The translations under genes were made by a program, and so were the position numbers. Positions 1 to 6,076 of a stretch of DNA of 11,256 bases are shown here, one piece after another. Source of the stretch: an uncultured Gemmatimonadota bacterium. Lineage in GTDB: Bacteria; Gemmatimonadota; Gemmatimonadetes; Gemmatimonadales; Gemmatimonadaceae. Each line of letters begins with the position of its first letter. Position 1 is the first letter of the stretch. The stretch lies in assembly GCA_946479895.1 (NCBI GenBank), contig CAMLHT010000114.1, positions 1 through 11,256 on the forward strand. The letters run 5' to 3'. The notes beneath the pieces are model-generated. The model ran no database searches. It worked only from the letters and a program-made list of their open reading frames with translations, and had not been told where the DNA came from.

Positions 1-25
1 GGAGAGTCTCATGGTTTGTCCCATT

Positions 26-111
26 TGTCATCCTGAGCCGCGCAGCGGCGAGGGATCTGCTTTCGCCAGGGAAGAAGCAGATCCCTCGTCGCTTCGCGAC
101 TCAGGATGACA
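26..111. repeat. Inverted pair of a palindromic REP-like repeat, 3' of the DUF1552 gene
   Basis: Two copies of a ~37-bp unit face each other: unit 1 at 26-62 (+) and unit 2 at 75-111 (-). Both begin TGTCATCCTGAG and end GAGGGATCTGCTT, and they differ at only 3 of 37 positions. Each unit folds on its own into a small hairpin with a 3-nt loop. Unit 1 has stem GCCGC/GCGGC with loop GCA; unit 2 has stem GTCGC/GCGAC with loop GAA. The C-G to T-A exchange in the stem is compensatory. The two units can also pair with each other as one long hairpin with a short spacer. The pair ends 3 bp from the TAA stop of the DUF1552 gene, so it would lie in that transcript's 3' end, where it could terminate transcription or protect the mRNA. 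That role is inferred. Confidence 0.85.
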
Positions 112-114
112 TGG

Positions 115-1506
115 TTACGCGCGAAGGTTGAACGTCCCGGTGCTGTCGCCGAACGACTCGACGTTGTTCATGCCGAGGGTGTGCATCATGCTCAGCATCG
201 CGTTGGCCATCGGAGTGCCGTCCGGCGCCTTGAGGTGCACGTTGCCGGCGAGCTGGCCGTTCGCCTTGCCGAGCACGATCAGCGGGCAGCGGCGATGGTT
301 GTGCAGGTTCGAGTCGCCCATCGGCGAGCCGTAGATGATCATCGTCTTGTCGAGCATGTTCGACTCGCCTTCCTGGATGCTCTTCAGCTTGTCGAGGAAG
401 TACGGGAGCATGCCGACGTGGTACTTGTTGATCTTGAAGAACTCCTTCACGCCGGTCTCCGTGCCGCCATGGTGCGAGGCGGGATGGAAGGGGCGGCTCG
501 ATCCCGAATCCGGGTAGACGCGGCTGGAGCCGTCGCGACCCATCTTGAACGAGAAGACGCGCGTGATGTCGGCCGCGAAGGCGAGCGCCTGGAGGTCGAA
601 CATGACCTTCACGTGCTCCTCGAACGAATCGGGGACGCCGGCCGGGGCGCCGGCCAGCTCGCGCTGCTCACTGCCGCCGGACGTCAGGTTGCGCGCCTCG
701 ATGCGCTGGATGCGGCGCTCGACCTCGCGGATGTCCTCGAGGTAGCGGTCCATGCGCGTGCGGTCCTCGGGGCCCAGCGTGCGCTTGAGCGACGTCATCT
801 CTCCCGCGACAAAGTCGAGAATCGACCTGCGCGTCATGCGGCGCGACGCGCGCTCCTCGGCCGACCCGCCGACGCCGAACAGCTTCTCGAACACGACCCG
901 CGGGTCGCGGATGACCGGCAGCGGCTCGTTCGGCGAGGCCCAGCTGATGGAGTCGGTGTAGACGCAGGCATAGCCGTAGGCGCAGCCACCGGCCTGGTCG
1001 ACGTTCTCGATGCAGAGCTGGAGCGAGGGTATCGGCGTGTCCTGGCCGAACTGCTTCGCGTACATCTGGTCGAGCGACGTGCCGACCTTGATGTCCGAGC
1101 CCTCGGTCTGCTTCGGGTGCGCGTGCGTGAGGAACACCGCGCTCGACCGGAAGTGGTCGCCGCCGATCTCGTGCGGGTTCACGGCTTCCGCCTGCCGGAC
1201 GTCGGTGTTGCTGATGATCGTCAGGTAGTCGCGATAGGCCTCGAGGGACTTGAGCGCGGTCGGCCCGAGGTCGAACGACTTCCCGGCTTCGGCGGGCGAC
1301 CAGAGGTTCAGCTTCGACCCGAGCTCGTTGCAGCCCGCGGCCCCGTGCACCATCTCGATGGCGACGAGACGCGTCCGGTCGCCATTGGCCTTGTTGCCGA
1401 GGATGCCCACCGGCACCATCGCGTCGAGATACGGCAGGGCAAACGTGGCTCCCATGCCGCGGACGAAGGTGCGGCGGGGAAGGGGCTTGCCGGTCAGGAA
1501 ATGCAT
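115..1506 (-). CDS. DUF1552 (HXXSHH family) Tat-exported protein
   Basis: A 463-residue protein of the DUF1552 family (Pfam HXXSHH), which has no established biochemical role. The family signature is visible as HPASHH at residues 341-346, followed by GGTETG. The N-terminus has a twin-arginine-like motif, PRRTFVRG at 10-17, followed by a weakly hydrophobic stretch (ATFALPYLDAM), which fits export in folded form by the Tat system. The length is normal for the family and the frame is intact. The ATG start is backed by a Shine-Dalgarno AGGAG at 1515-1519 with 8-nt spacing. The gene lies downstream of, and on the same strand as, a DUF1592-type cytochrome protein. That pairing is recurrent in Acidobacteriota, Planctomycetota and relatives and suggests the two proteins work together in the periplasm. 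The substrate is unknown. Conserved His residues suggest metal binding, which is inference. Confidence 0.9.
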   Translation of the reverse strand: MHFLTGKPLPRRTFVRGMGATFALPYLDAMVPVGILGNKANGDRTRLVAIEMVHGAAGCNELGSKLNLWSPAEAGKSFDLGPTALKSLEAYRDYLTIISNTDVRQAEAVNPHEIGGDHFRSSAVFLTHAHPKQTEGSDIKVGTSLDQMYAKQFGQDTPIPSLQLCIENVDQAGGCAYGYACVYTDSISWASPNEPLPVIRDPRVVFEKLFGVGGSAEERASRRMTRRSILDFVAGEMTSLKRTLGPEDRTRMDRYLEDIREVERRIQRIEARNLTSGGSEQRELAGAPAGVPDSFEEHVKVMFDLQALAFAADITRVFSFKMGRDGSSRVYPDSGSSRPFHPASHHGGTETGVKEFFKINKYHVGMLPYFLDKLKSIQEGESNMLDKTMIIYGSPMGDSNLHNHRRCPLIVLGKANGQLAGNVHLKAPDGTPMANAMLSMMHTLGMNNVESFGDSTGTFNLRA

Positions 1507-1514
1507 GTCGCGGG

Positions 1515-1519
1515 CTCCT
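1515..1519 (-). promoter_or_regulatory. Shine-Dalgarno site of the DUF1552 gene
   Basis: On the minus strand AGGAG lies 8 nt upstream of the ATG at 1506. It supports that start and independent ribosome loading, despite the structured repeat just upstream in the same intergenic gap. Confidence 0.65.
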
Positions 1520-1532
1520 GGTTGATTGCGCC

Positions 1533-1602
1533 GTCATCCTGAGCGAAGCGAGGGATCTGCTTTTTCTTCACAAGCAGGTTCCTCGCTGCGCTCGGAATGA
1601 CA
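1533..1602. repeat. Second inverted REP-like pair, between the cytochrome and DUF1552 genes
   Basis: Unit 3 (+, 1533-1565) reads GTCATCCTGAGCGAAGCGAG and runs on to GGATCTGCTTTTT. Unit 4 (-, 1572-1602) is a diverged copy reading TGTCATTCCGAGCGCAGCGA and ending GGAACCTGCTT. The T-rich tails face inward, as in the pair at 26-111. The pair occupies most of the 99-bp gap between the two minus-strand genes and ends 3 bp from the TAA stop of the upstream gene. In the transcript it would form an intercistronic hairpin that could attenuate transcription or set differential mRNA stability for the two cistrons. That role is inferred. Confidence 0.8.
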
Positions 1603-1605
1603 TGG

Positions 1606-4077
1606 TTAGTTCATCGGTACGCGCTTCATCCGGAAGGCGTCGCTGAGCACGACGCCGGTGATGAAGTCCTGCATGCGGAAGCCGCCCGGCTCCGCGTCGC
1701 TCACGATCTTCCGCACCGCCGGCATGTCGTAGTACTCGACCCGGCGGCCGATGCCGTACGCCAGCAGGTTCTGCGTGAACGCGCGCACCATCGACACGCG
1801 CTTGGTCAGCAGTCCCTTCTTCAGCTCGGGCAGGTTCGAGACGGGCGTCCCGTCGTAGAGCTGGCCCCGCGTGTCGATCGGGTTGCCGTTCTCCTTGATG
1901 CGCCAGCGGCCGGTCACGTCGAAGTTGTCGAGCGAGAGGCCGATCGGGTCCATGTAGAGATGGCACGACGTGCACGCCGGGTTCGAGCGGTGCTCCTCCA
2001 TCCGCTCGCGCGTCGTCAGCACGCGCCCTTCCTTGTGCTCGGCCACCTTGTCGATGTCGGGGACGTTCGGCGGCGGCGGCGGCGGGCTGATGCCGAGGAA
2101 CACTTCCATGACCCACTTGCCGCGCAGCACCGCGGACGTCCGGTTCGCGTGCGACGTGAGGGTCAGGATGCTGGCCTGGCCGAGGAGGCCGGCGCGGCGG
2201 TCGTCGGGATACTGGACGCGGCGGAAGTCGCTGCCGATCACGCCGGGAATGCCGTAGTGGTTCGCCAGCGTCTCGTTGATGTAGGTGTAGTCGGCCGTGT
2301 ACAGGTCGAGCGCGCTGCGGTTCTCACGCACGATGTGCATGAAGAACTGCTGCGTCTCCTCGCGCATGTCGTCGGCGAGCTGCTCGTGGAAGTCCGGGTA
2401 CTGGAGCGCGTCCGGATGCACCTTCTCGATGTCCGGCAGCCGCAGCCACTGCGAGGCGAAGCGGGTGGCCAGCGCGTCGGCGCGCGGATCGGCGAGCATG
2501 CGCTTCGTCTGTGCCTTGAGCACGGCCGGATCCGAGAGCTTGCCGCGCTTCGCCAGCGAGATCAGCGTCGTGTCCGGCGGCGCGCCCCAGAGGAAGAACG
2601 ACAGGCGCGAGGCCAGGTCCATGTCGGCGATCGGATACCGCTCGCCAGGCTTCGCGTTCTCCGGAAGCTCCTCGAAGCGGAAGACGAAATGCGGGCTGGC
2701 GAGGATCGCCTCGAGGGCGGTACGCACGCCGACCTCGAATCCGCCGTCCTTCGCGCCGAGGTCGTAGAAGGCGCCGAGCTTCTTCACCTCGTCGGCGTTG
2801 ATCGGCCGGCGATAGGCGGCCCCGCCGATGTTCGCGATGATGCGGTCGGCGCAGGGCTTCTCCTCGGCCTTCGTCTTCGGGCGGCAGGTGAAGATCCGCC
2901 GGCGGGTGGGCGTCTCGGAAACGCCGAGCGACTTCATCGGGCCGCGAACCACGAAGTCGGAGATGTGCGCGCCGACGGTGATGCCCGACTGCGCCCCGAT
3001 CTGGGTGTCGGCGATGCTGTGGCCGATCGGCGCGATGTTGTCGTTCACCGGCCCCTCGTAGGTCCGGATGAACGCCGCGCTGATGCGATGCGGGCCGGCC
3101 TTGACCTTCACCGGCTTCGCCCGGAGCTCCATTCCGTTCGGGTCCGACTGCGACATGCCGCGGTCGACGTCGATCGTCGCGACCCGCTCACCGTCGACGG
3201 CGATCTCGATCTGCTCGTCGAACGGCGCCGTCGAGCCGAAGAGCTGGCCCGTCGGGATCGCGTGGAGCGAGACGGCGAAGACGTACTCGCCGTCGGCGGG
3301 GAAGATGTGCGTCGCCGAGAGTCCCCCGCGGGTGCCGACGGGCGTGCCCTTCGCCTGGTCGTACTGCGAGGCCAGGCGCGGCAGCTTGTACGTCGTCGAG
3401 GTGACCGCGGCCGAGGCGTCGCCGACCGCGAGGCGGGCGATCTCGCTGGCGGCGTCGAGGTAGGAGTCGAGCAGCGTCGCGCTCGGGACCTGCACGTCGG
3501 CGATGTTGTCGAAGTTCGCGCTCTTGGTGTCGAGGGGCAGCCACTTGCCCGCGTCGACCTCGAGGCCGAGCAGGTCGCGGATCGACCGCTCGTACTCGGC
3601 GCGGTTGAGGCGCTGGAAGGTGCGGACGCCCGGATTCGGGTTCGCCGCCGCCGCCCTGTCGAGGATGTTCTCGAGCGTCGCGACGAGGACCTCGAGCGTG
3701 TCGCCCTTCGGGCGGTCCTCGCCCGGCGGCGGCATCATGCCCGCCCGCAGCTTGCCGATCATCTTCTCGGCCAGGTCCGGACGCTTCGTCGCGTTGGCGA
3801 CGGTGAAGCTGTCCAGCGACATCTCGCCGATCATGAGACCGTCGTTATGACATCCGGCACAGGTGCGCTGAATGACCCGGTCGAGCTCCTCGTTGGAGAG
3901 CTCGGAGCGCCGCGGCGAGACGATGGGCCGGTTCGCGGCGACGGTGGGAGCAGCTGCGGATGCGCGGCGGGAGAGGGGAGCGCGCGCGGCTTCGAGGCGC
4001 TTCGCGCCGTTGTAGCCGGTCGTTGCGGCGATCGCGACGACAGCCGCGGATGTCGCGGCGACAACGAATGGTCTCAT
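1606..4077 (-). CDS. Planctomycete-type cytochrome c domain protein (DUF1587/1595/1592/1588/1585)
   Basis: An 823-residue exported multidomain haem protein. It begins with a hydrophobic signal or anchor (MRPFVVAATSAAVVAIA). A haem c site CAGCH follows at 73-77, with RAGMMPPPG at 111-119 that probably carries the Met axial ligand. Next come a DUF1587-like segment (RLNRAEYERSIRDLLGL, about 156-172), a beta-rich, sugar-binding-like middle region (about 250-360), DUF1595 and DUF1592 segments (about 390-585), and the proline run GISPPPPPPNVPDID with a second CTSCH at 702-706 (DUF1588). DUF1585 forms the C-terminus. The domain order and length are typical for the family. The function is not established; two c-type haem motifs imply periplasmic electron transfer or a redox enzyme. 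It is the upstream partner of the DUF1552 gene. I see no strong Shine-Dalgarno before the ATG. Domain limits are approximate, from memory of family motifs. Confidence 0.9.
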   Translation of the reverse strand: MRPFVVAATSAAVVAIAATTGYNGAKRLEAARAPLSRRASAAAPTVAANRPIVSPRRSELSNEELDRVIQRTCAGCHNDGLMIGEMSLDSFTVANATKRPDLAEKMIGKLRAGMMPPPGEDRPKGDTLEVLVATLENILDRAAAANPNPGVRTFQRLNRAEYERSIRDLLGLEVDAGKWLPLDTKSANFDNIADVQVPSATLLDSYLDAASEIARLAVGDASAAVTSTTYKLPRLASQYDQAKGTPVGTRGGLSATHIFPADGEYVFAVSLHAIPTGQLFGSTAPFDEQIEIAVDGERVATIDVDRGMSQSDPNGMELRAKPVKVKAGPHRISAAFIRTYEGPVNDNIAPIGHSIADTQIGAQSGITVGAHISDFVVRGPMKSLGVSETPTRRRIFTCRPKTKAEEKPCADRIIANIGGAAYRRPINADEVKKLGAFYDLGAKDGGFEVGVRTALEAILASPHFVFRFEELPENAKPGERYPIADMDLASRLSFFLWGAPPDTTLISLAKRGKLSDPAVLKAQTKRMLADPRADALATRFASQWLRLPDIEKVHPDALQYPDFHEQLADDMREETQQFFMHIVRENRSALDLYTADYTYINETLANHYGIPGVIGSDFRRVQYPDDRRAGLLGQASILTLTSHANRTSAVLRGKWVMEVFLGISPPPPPPNVPDIDKVAEHKEGRVLTTRERMEEHRSNPACTSCHLYMDPIGLSLDNFDVTGRWRIKENGNPIDTRGQLYDGTPVSNLPELKKGLLTKRVSMVRAFTQNLLAYGIGRRVEYYDMPAVRKIVSDAEPGGFRMQDFITGVVLSDAFRMKRVPMN

Positions 4078-4114
4078 GCCCGGTGCTTTGTGGGGGGAAG
4101 TGCGGGCTTGCCTA

Positions 4115-4192
4115 TGTCATCCCTCGGCGAAGCCGAGGGATCTGCTCTTTGATTCCTGTCATCCCTCGGCGCAGCCGAGGGATCTGCTTTTT
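4115..4192 (+). repeat. Two direct copies of the REP-like palindrome in a divergent promoter region
   Basis: Units 5 (4115-4150) and 6 (4157-4192) are head-to-tail copies with a 42-bp period. Each reads TGTCATCCCTCGGC, then a GAA or GCA loop, then GCCGAGGGATCTGC and a T-rich tail. Each folds into a perfect 9-bp stem (TCCCTCGGC with GCCGAGGGA) with a 3-nt loop, followed by CTGCTTTTT in unit 6. On the plus strand this resembles an intrinsic terminator. Unlike the two other repeat loci in the window, the copies are in direct rather than inverted orientation. They lie upstream of both divergently transcribed flanking genes. Confidence 0.85.
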
Positions 4193-4193
4193 G

Positions 4194-4228
4194 TCTACGG
4201 CCTACGGCCTACGGTCTACGACCTATAT
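4194..4228 (+). repeat. Heptanucleotide tandem repeat (YCTACGG)
   Basis: A 7-bp period runs directly on from the palindromic repeats: TCTACGG, CCTACGG, CCTACGG, TCTACGA, then a degenerate CCTATAT. It is about four good copies, non-coding, and ends in the AT-rich TATATAG. It may be a polymorphic slippage tract; no function is evident. Confidence 0.75.
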
Positions 4229-4240
4229 AGTGCTGCCATC

Positions 4241-4270
4241 TTGCGAACACCGAAAGACTCGGCGTAGAAT
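4241..4270 (+). promoter_or_regulatory. Candidate sigma70-type promoter of the aldolase-like gene
   Basis: TTGCGA at 4241-4246 (4 of 6 to TTGACA) and TAGAAT at 4265-4270 (5 of 6 to TATAAT) are separated by 18 bp. Transcription would start near 4277, giving a ~20-nt leader before the TTG start at 4297. The position fits well, but with no experimental support this remains a pattern match. Confidence 0.45.
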
Positions 4271-4284
4271 CGCCGGTCCCCGAC

Positions 4285-4290
4285 AAGAGG
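4285..4290 (+). promoter_or_regulatory. Shine-Dalgarno site fixing the TTG start of the aldolase-like gene
   Basis: AAGAGG lies 6 nt upstream of the TTG at 4297. It supports that rare start codon over the in-frame ATG at 4354, and therefore supports the presence of the hydrophobic N-terminal segment. Confidence 0.55.
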
Positions 4291-4296
4291 CATTAA

Positions 4297-5340
4297 TTGC
4301 GTACAGCGTGGTTGGTTACGGTCGCTGCCGGATCGATCGTTGGTGGTGTGGCAATGCAGCAGCAGCGCCTGAACCCCGTCATCGAGCTCCTGGCCAGTAA
4401 AAAGCCTGCTTTCGGACTTTACGCCCCAGCCAACCCGCGCGTTGGAGGCCGTGGCGGCCGGGGCGGGGCCGGCCAGGCGGGCGCGGCCGTCGGAGGGGTC
4501 CCGAGCACTCCCGTCACGCCCCCGGCCGCTGCGCCGCCGCAGAAGTCGCAGGCCGAGCTGGCCCGGGACGCGGTCACCATGTCGAACGCCGACTACATCT
4601 TCGACGGCTCCATGGAGGCGCCGGCCCGCTTCGACACGGCCTACGCGCTCTTCCAGTCGTTCTCGAAGGGGATGACCGACGCCGGCTCGGTCGCGACCGC
4701 TTCGTCGCGCCGGATCCGGCATCCGCTGTACGTGAAGACCCCGGAGATCGCCGCCGACCCCAAGGCCGCCGCCGATCGGATCGCGAAGCAGCTCAATGCG
4801 GGCGCCATGGGCATCGTGTTCGTCGGAGTGGAAAGCGCGGACGAAGTGAAGCAGGGACTGGCCATGATGCGCTTCAAGTCGAACGGGGGCACGCGGCCGG
4901 ACGACATCGGCAACGCCGCCGCGCTGTGGGGCGTGAGCGAGAAGGAGTACCGCGAGAAGGCCGACGTCTGGCCGCTCAACCCCAAGGGTGAACTGGTCAA
5001 CTTCACGATCGTCGAGAGCAAGGAAGGCCTCGCCCACGTGCGCGAGATCGCCGCCGTTCCCGGCATCGGCGTCCTGTTCCCCGGCGCCGGCACCCTCGGC
5101 GGCGTCTTCACGACGACCGATTCGACGGGCCGCCGGGTCCGCGACAACGTCGCCTGGGAGAACTCGATCCAGCAGGTGCTCTCGGCCTGCAAGGAGTTCA
5201 ACGTTCCCTGCGGCTATCCGGCGAACGACAGCACGATGATGCAGCAGCGGATGAAGGAAGGCTTCACGGTGTTCATCACCGGCTGGGGAGAGACGGGCTT
5301 CAAGGCGATCGACGTCGGGAAGCGGGTTGGTGGTCGCTAG
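4297..5340 (+). CDS. Probably exported HpcH/HpaI aldolase-like protein with altered active site
   Basis: A 347-residue protein of the HpcH/HpaI aldolase / citrate lyase TIM-barrel type. Family-like stretches are NPVIELLASKKPAFGLYAP (26-44), AGAMGIVFVGVESADEVKQG (168-187) and VESKEGLAHVREIAAVPGIG (239-258). Class II members retro-aldol cleave 2-keto-3-deoxy acids with a divalent metal. E240 sits where one metal ligand is expected. The usual Asp of the GPxDLS loop appears as Thr in GAGTLGG (263-269), and the catalytic His of the DxEH motif appears lost (GSMEAP, 104-109), so aldolase activity is doubtful. A hydrophobic segment at 4-19 suggests a signal peptide or anchor. A Gly/Pro/Ala-rich insertion (about 48-84) interrupts the region after the first strand. 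The TTG start is chosen because of the Shine-Dalgarno at 4285; a cytosolic form from the ATG at 4354 is the alternative. The gene stands alone and is divergent from the cytochrome gene. Confidence 0.72.
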   Translation: MRTAWLVTVAAGSIVGGVAMQQQRLNPVIELLASKKPAFGLYAPANPRVGGRGGRGGAGQAGAAVGGVPSTPVTPPAAAPPQKSQAELARDAVTMSNADYIFDGSMEAPARFDTAYALFQSFSKGMTDAGSVATASSRRIRHPLYVKTPEIAADPKAAADRIAKQLNAGAMGIVFVGVESADEVKQGLAMMRFKSNGGTRPDDIGNAAALWGVSEKEYREKADVWPLNPKGELVNFTIVESKEGLAHVREIAAVPGIGVLFPGAGTLGGVFTTTDSTGRRVRDNVAWENSIQQVLSACKEFNVPCGYPANDSTMMQQRMKEGFTVFITGWGETGFKAIDVGKRVGGR

Positions 5341-5348
5341 GAGGCGGA

Positions 5349-5451
5349 TTCACCACAGAGAACACAGGGAATACGGAGTAAAGCGTGAGGGGCGAACAGA
5401 CCGTTCGCCCCTCACGCTTTTCTCCGTGTTCCCTGTGTTCCCTGTGGTGAA
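5349..5451. terminator. 49-bp inverted repeat hairpin between convergent genes
   Basis: Left arm 5349-5397 and right arm 5403-5451 are complementary at 46 of 49 positions around a 5-nt loop, AGACC. The structure fills the 120-bp gap between the stop of the aldolase-like gene (5340) and the stop of the convergent PPIase gene (5461), so it can act as a bidirectional terminator. There is a TTTT at 5418-5421 but no long U-tract right after the stem, so the mechanism is uncertain. The outer arm also has a ~9-bp direct period (ACCACAGAG, AACACAGGG, AATACGGAG) that marks it as a dispersed repeat type. Confidence 0.75.
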
Positions 5452-5460
5452 ATCAGCAGC

Positions 5461-6072
5461 CTACCTCCGGATGACCGACGCCGACCGGACGTAATCCGCC
5501 TTCGGAAAATTGACCTCCAGATACCGCTTCCCGAGTGTCGCGATCAGGTGATGATCCGGCCGCTCCCGGTACGGCCACTGGAGTGAATCGACCACCGCCA
5601 TCCCCTCCACGACCCGGCCGAACGGCACGAACCCCGTCGTGTCGAGATGCTCGGCGTGCCGGCGGTTGATGAAGATCGTGTGGGACCGGGTGCCGGGGCC
5701 GTTGTGCGCGAACGAGACCGTGCCGCGCTCGTTCTTCTTCACGAGCGGCTCGTCGGGGATCGTGACCGAATCGAGCTTCGCGGTGAGCTTCGGATCGCCG
5801 GGCGTCCCGAACTGCGCCACGAAGTTCGGGATCACCCGGTAGAACGCGTTGTCGTCGAACGCGCCGGTGCTCGCGAGCTCGTAGAACCGCTTCACGCCCA
5901 GGGGCGACCAGTCCCGATAGGCCTCGACCACGAAGCGACCCTTCGTCGTCTCGAAGGCGACGCGAAAGGTGTCGGGCATCGGTCCGGCTGGCACCTCGCG
6001 CGGCGGCTTCTCGCTCCCGCCGCACGCCAGCGCCGCCACCAGGCCAAGCATGGCCGCGAATCTCGATTTCAT
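5461..6072 (-). CDS. Cyclophilin-type peptidyl-prolyl cis-trans isomerase, lipoprotein
   Basis: A 203-residue cyclophilin that catalyses cis-trans isomerisation of X-Pro bonds, probably tethered to a membrane facing the periplasm. The N-terminus MKSRFAAMLGLVAALACGG is a short signal peptide with a lipobox-like ALAC (Cys17). Cyclophilin motifs are FYRVIPNFVAQFG (77-89, with the catalytic Arg at 79), NERGTVSFAHNGPGTRSHTIFIN (114-136) and FGRVVEGMAVVD (151-162). The Gln normally in the SQFF motif appears as Thr132, which touches the peptide-binding site. A longer reading to 6108 is rejected because it runs into the upstream oxidase gene and spoils the signal peptide. The start is supported by GAGG (6081-6084) at 8-nt spacing, inside the end of the oxidase gene. 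The 4-bp gap implies an operon with translational coupling. Confidence 0.9.
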   Translation of the reverse strand: MKSRFAAMLGLVAALACGGSEKPPREVPAGPMPDTFRVAFETTKGRFVVEAYRDWSPLGVKRFYELASTGAFDDNAFYRVIPNFVAQFGTPGDPKLTAKLDSVTIPDEPLVKKNERGTVSFAHNGPGTRSHTIFINRRHAEHLDTTGFVPFGRVVEGMAVVDSLQWPYRERPDHHLIATLGKRYLEVNFPKADYVRSASVIRR

Positions 6073-6076
6073 GGGA

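Noticed and set aside
106..1542. Plus-strand open frame antisense to the DUF1552 gene
   Set aside because: It starts inside the repeat, has Arg/Val-rich composition typical of a shadow frame, and opposes a well-recognised family protein.
1597..4152. Very long plus-strand open frame (851 codons) antisense to the cytochrome gene
   Set aside because: Its translation is rich in Arg, Val, Glu and Asp without recognisable motifs. Such shadows are expected opposite GC-rich genes, and the minus strand encodes clear CXXCH and DUF domains.
4115..4192. Possible CRISPR-like array
   Set aside because: There are only two units 42 bp apart with a ~6-bp gap and no spacers, and related copies occur in inverted orientation elsewhere in the window.
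4078..4296. tRNA or small structured RNA gene in the largest intergenic gap
   Set aside because: No cloverleaf, anticodon arm or T-loop pattern is visible; the gap is explained by repeats plus a candidate promoter.
5349..5451. Terminal inverted repeats of an insertion sequence
   Set aside because: The arms are separated by only 5 nt, so there is no room for a transposase; it is a hairpin.
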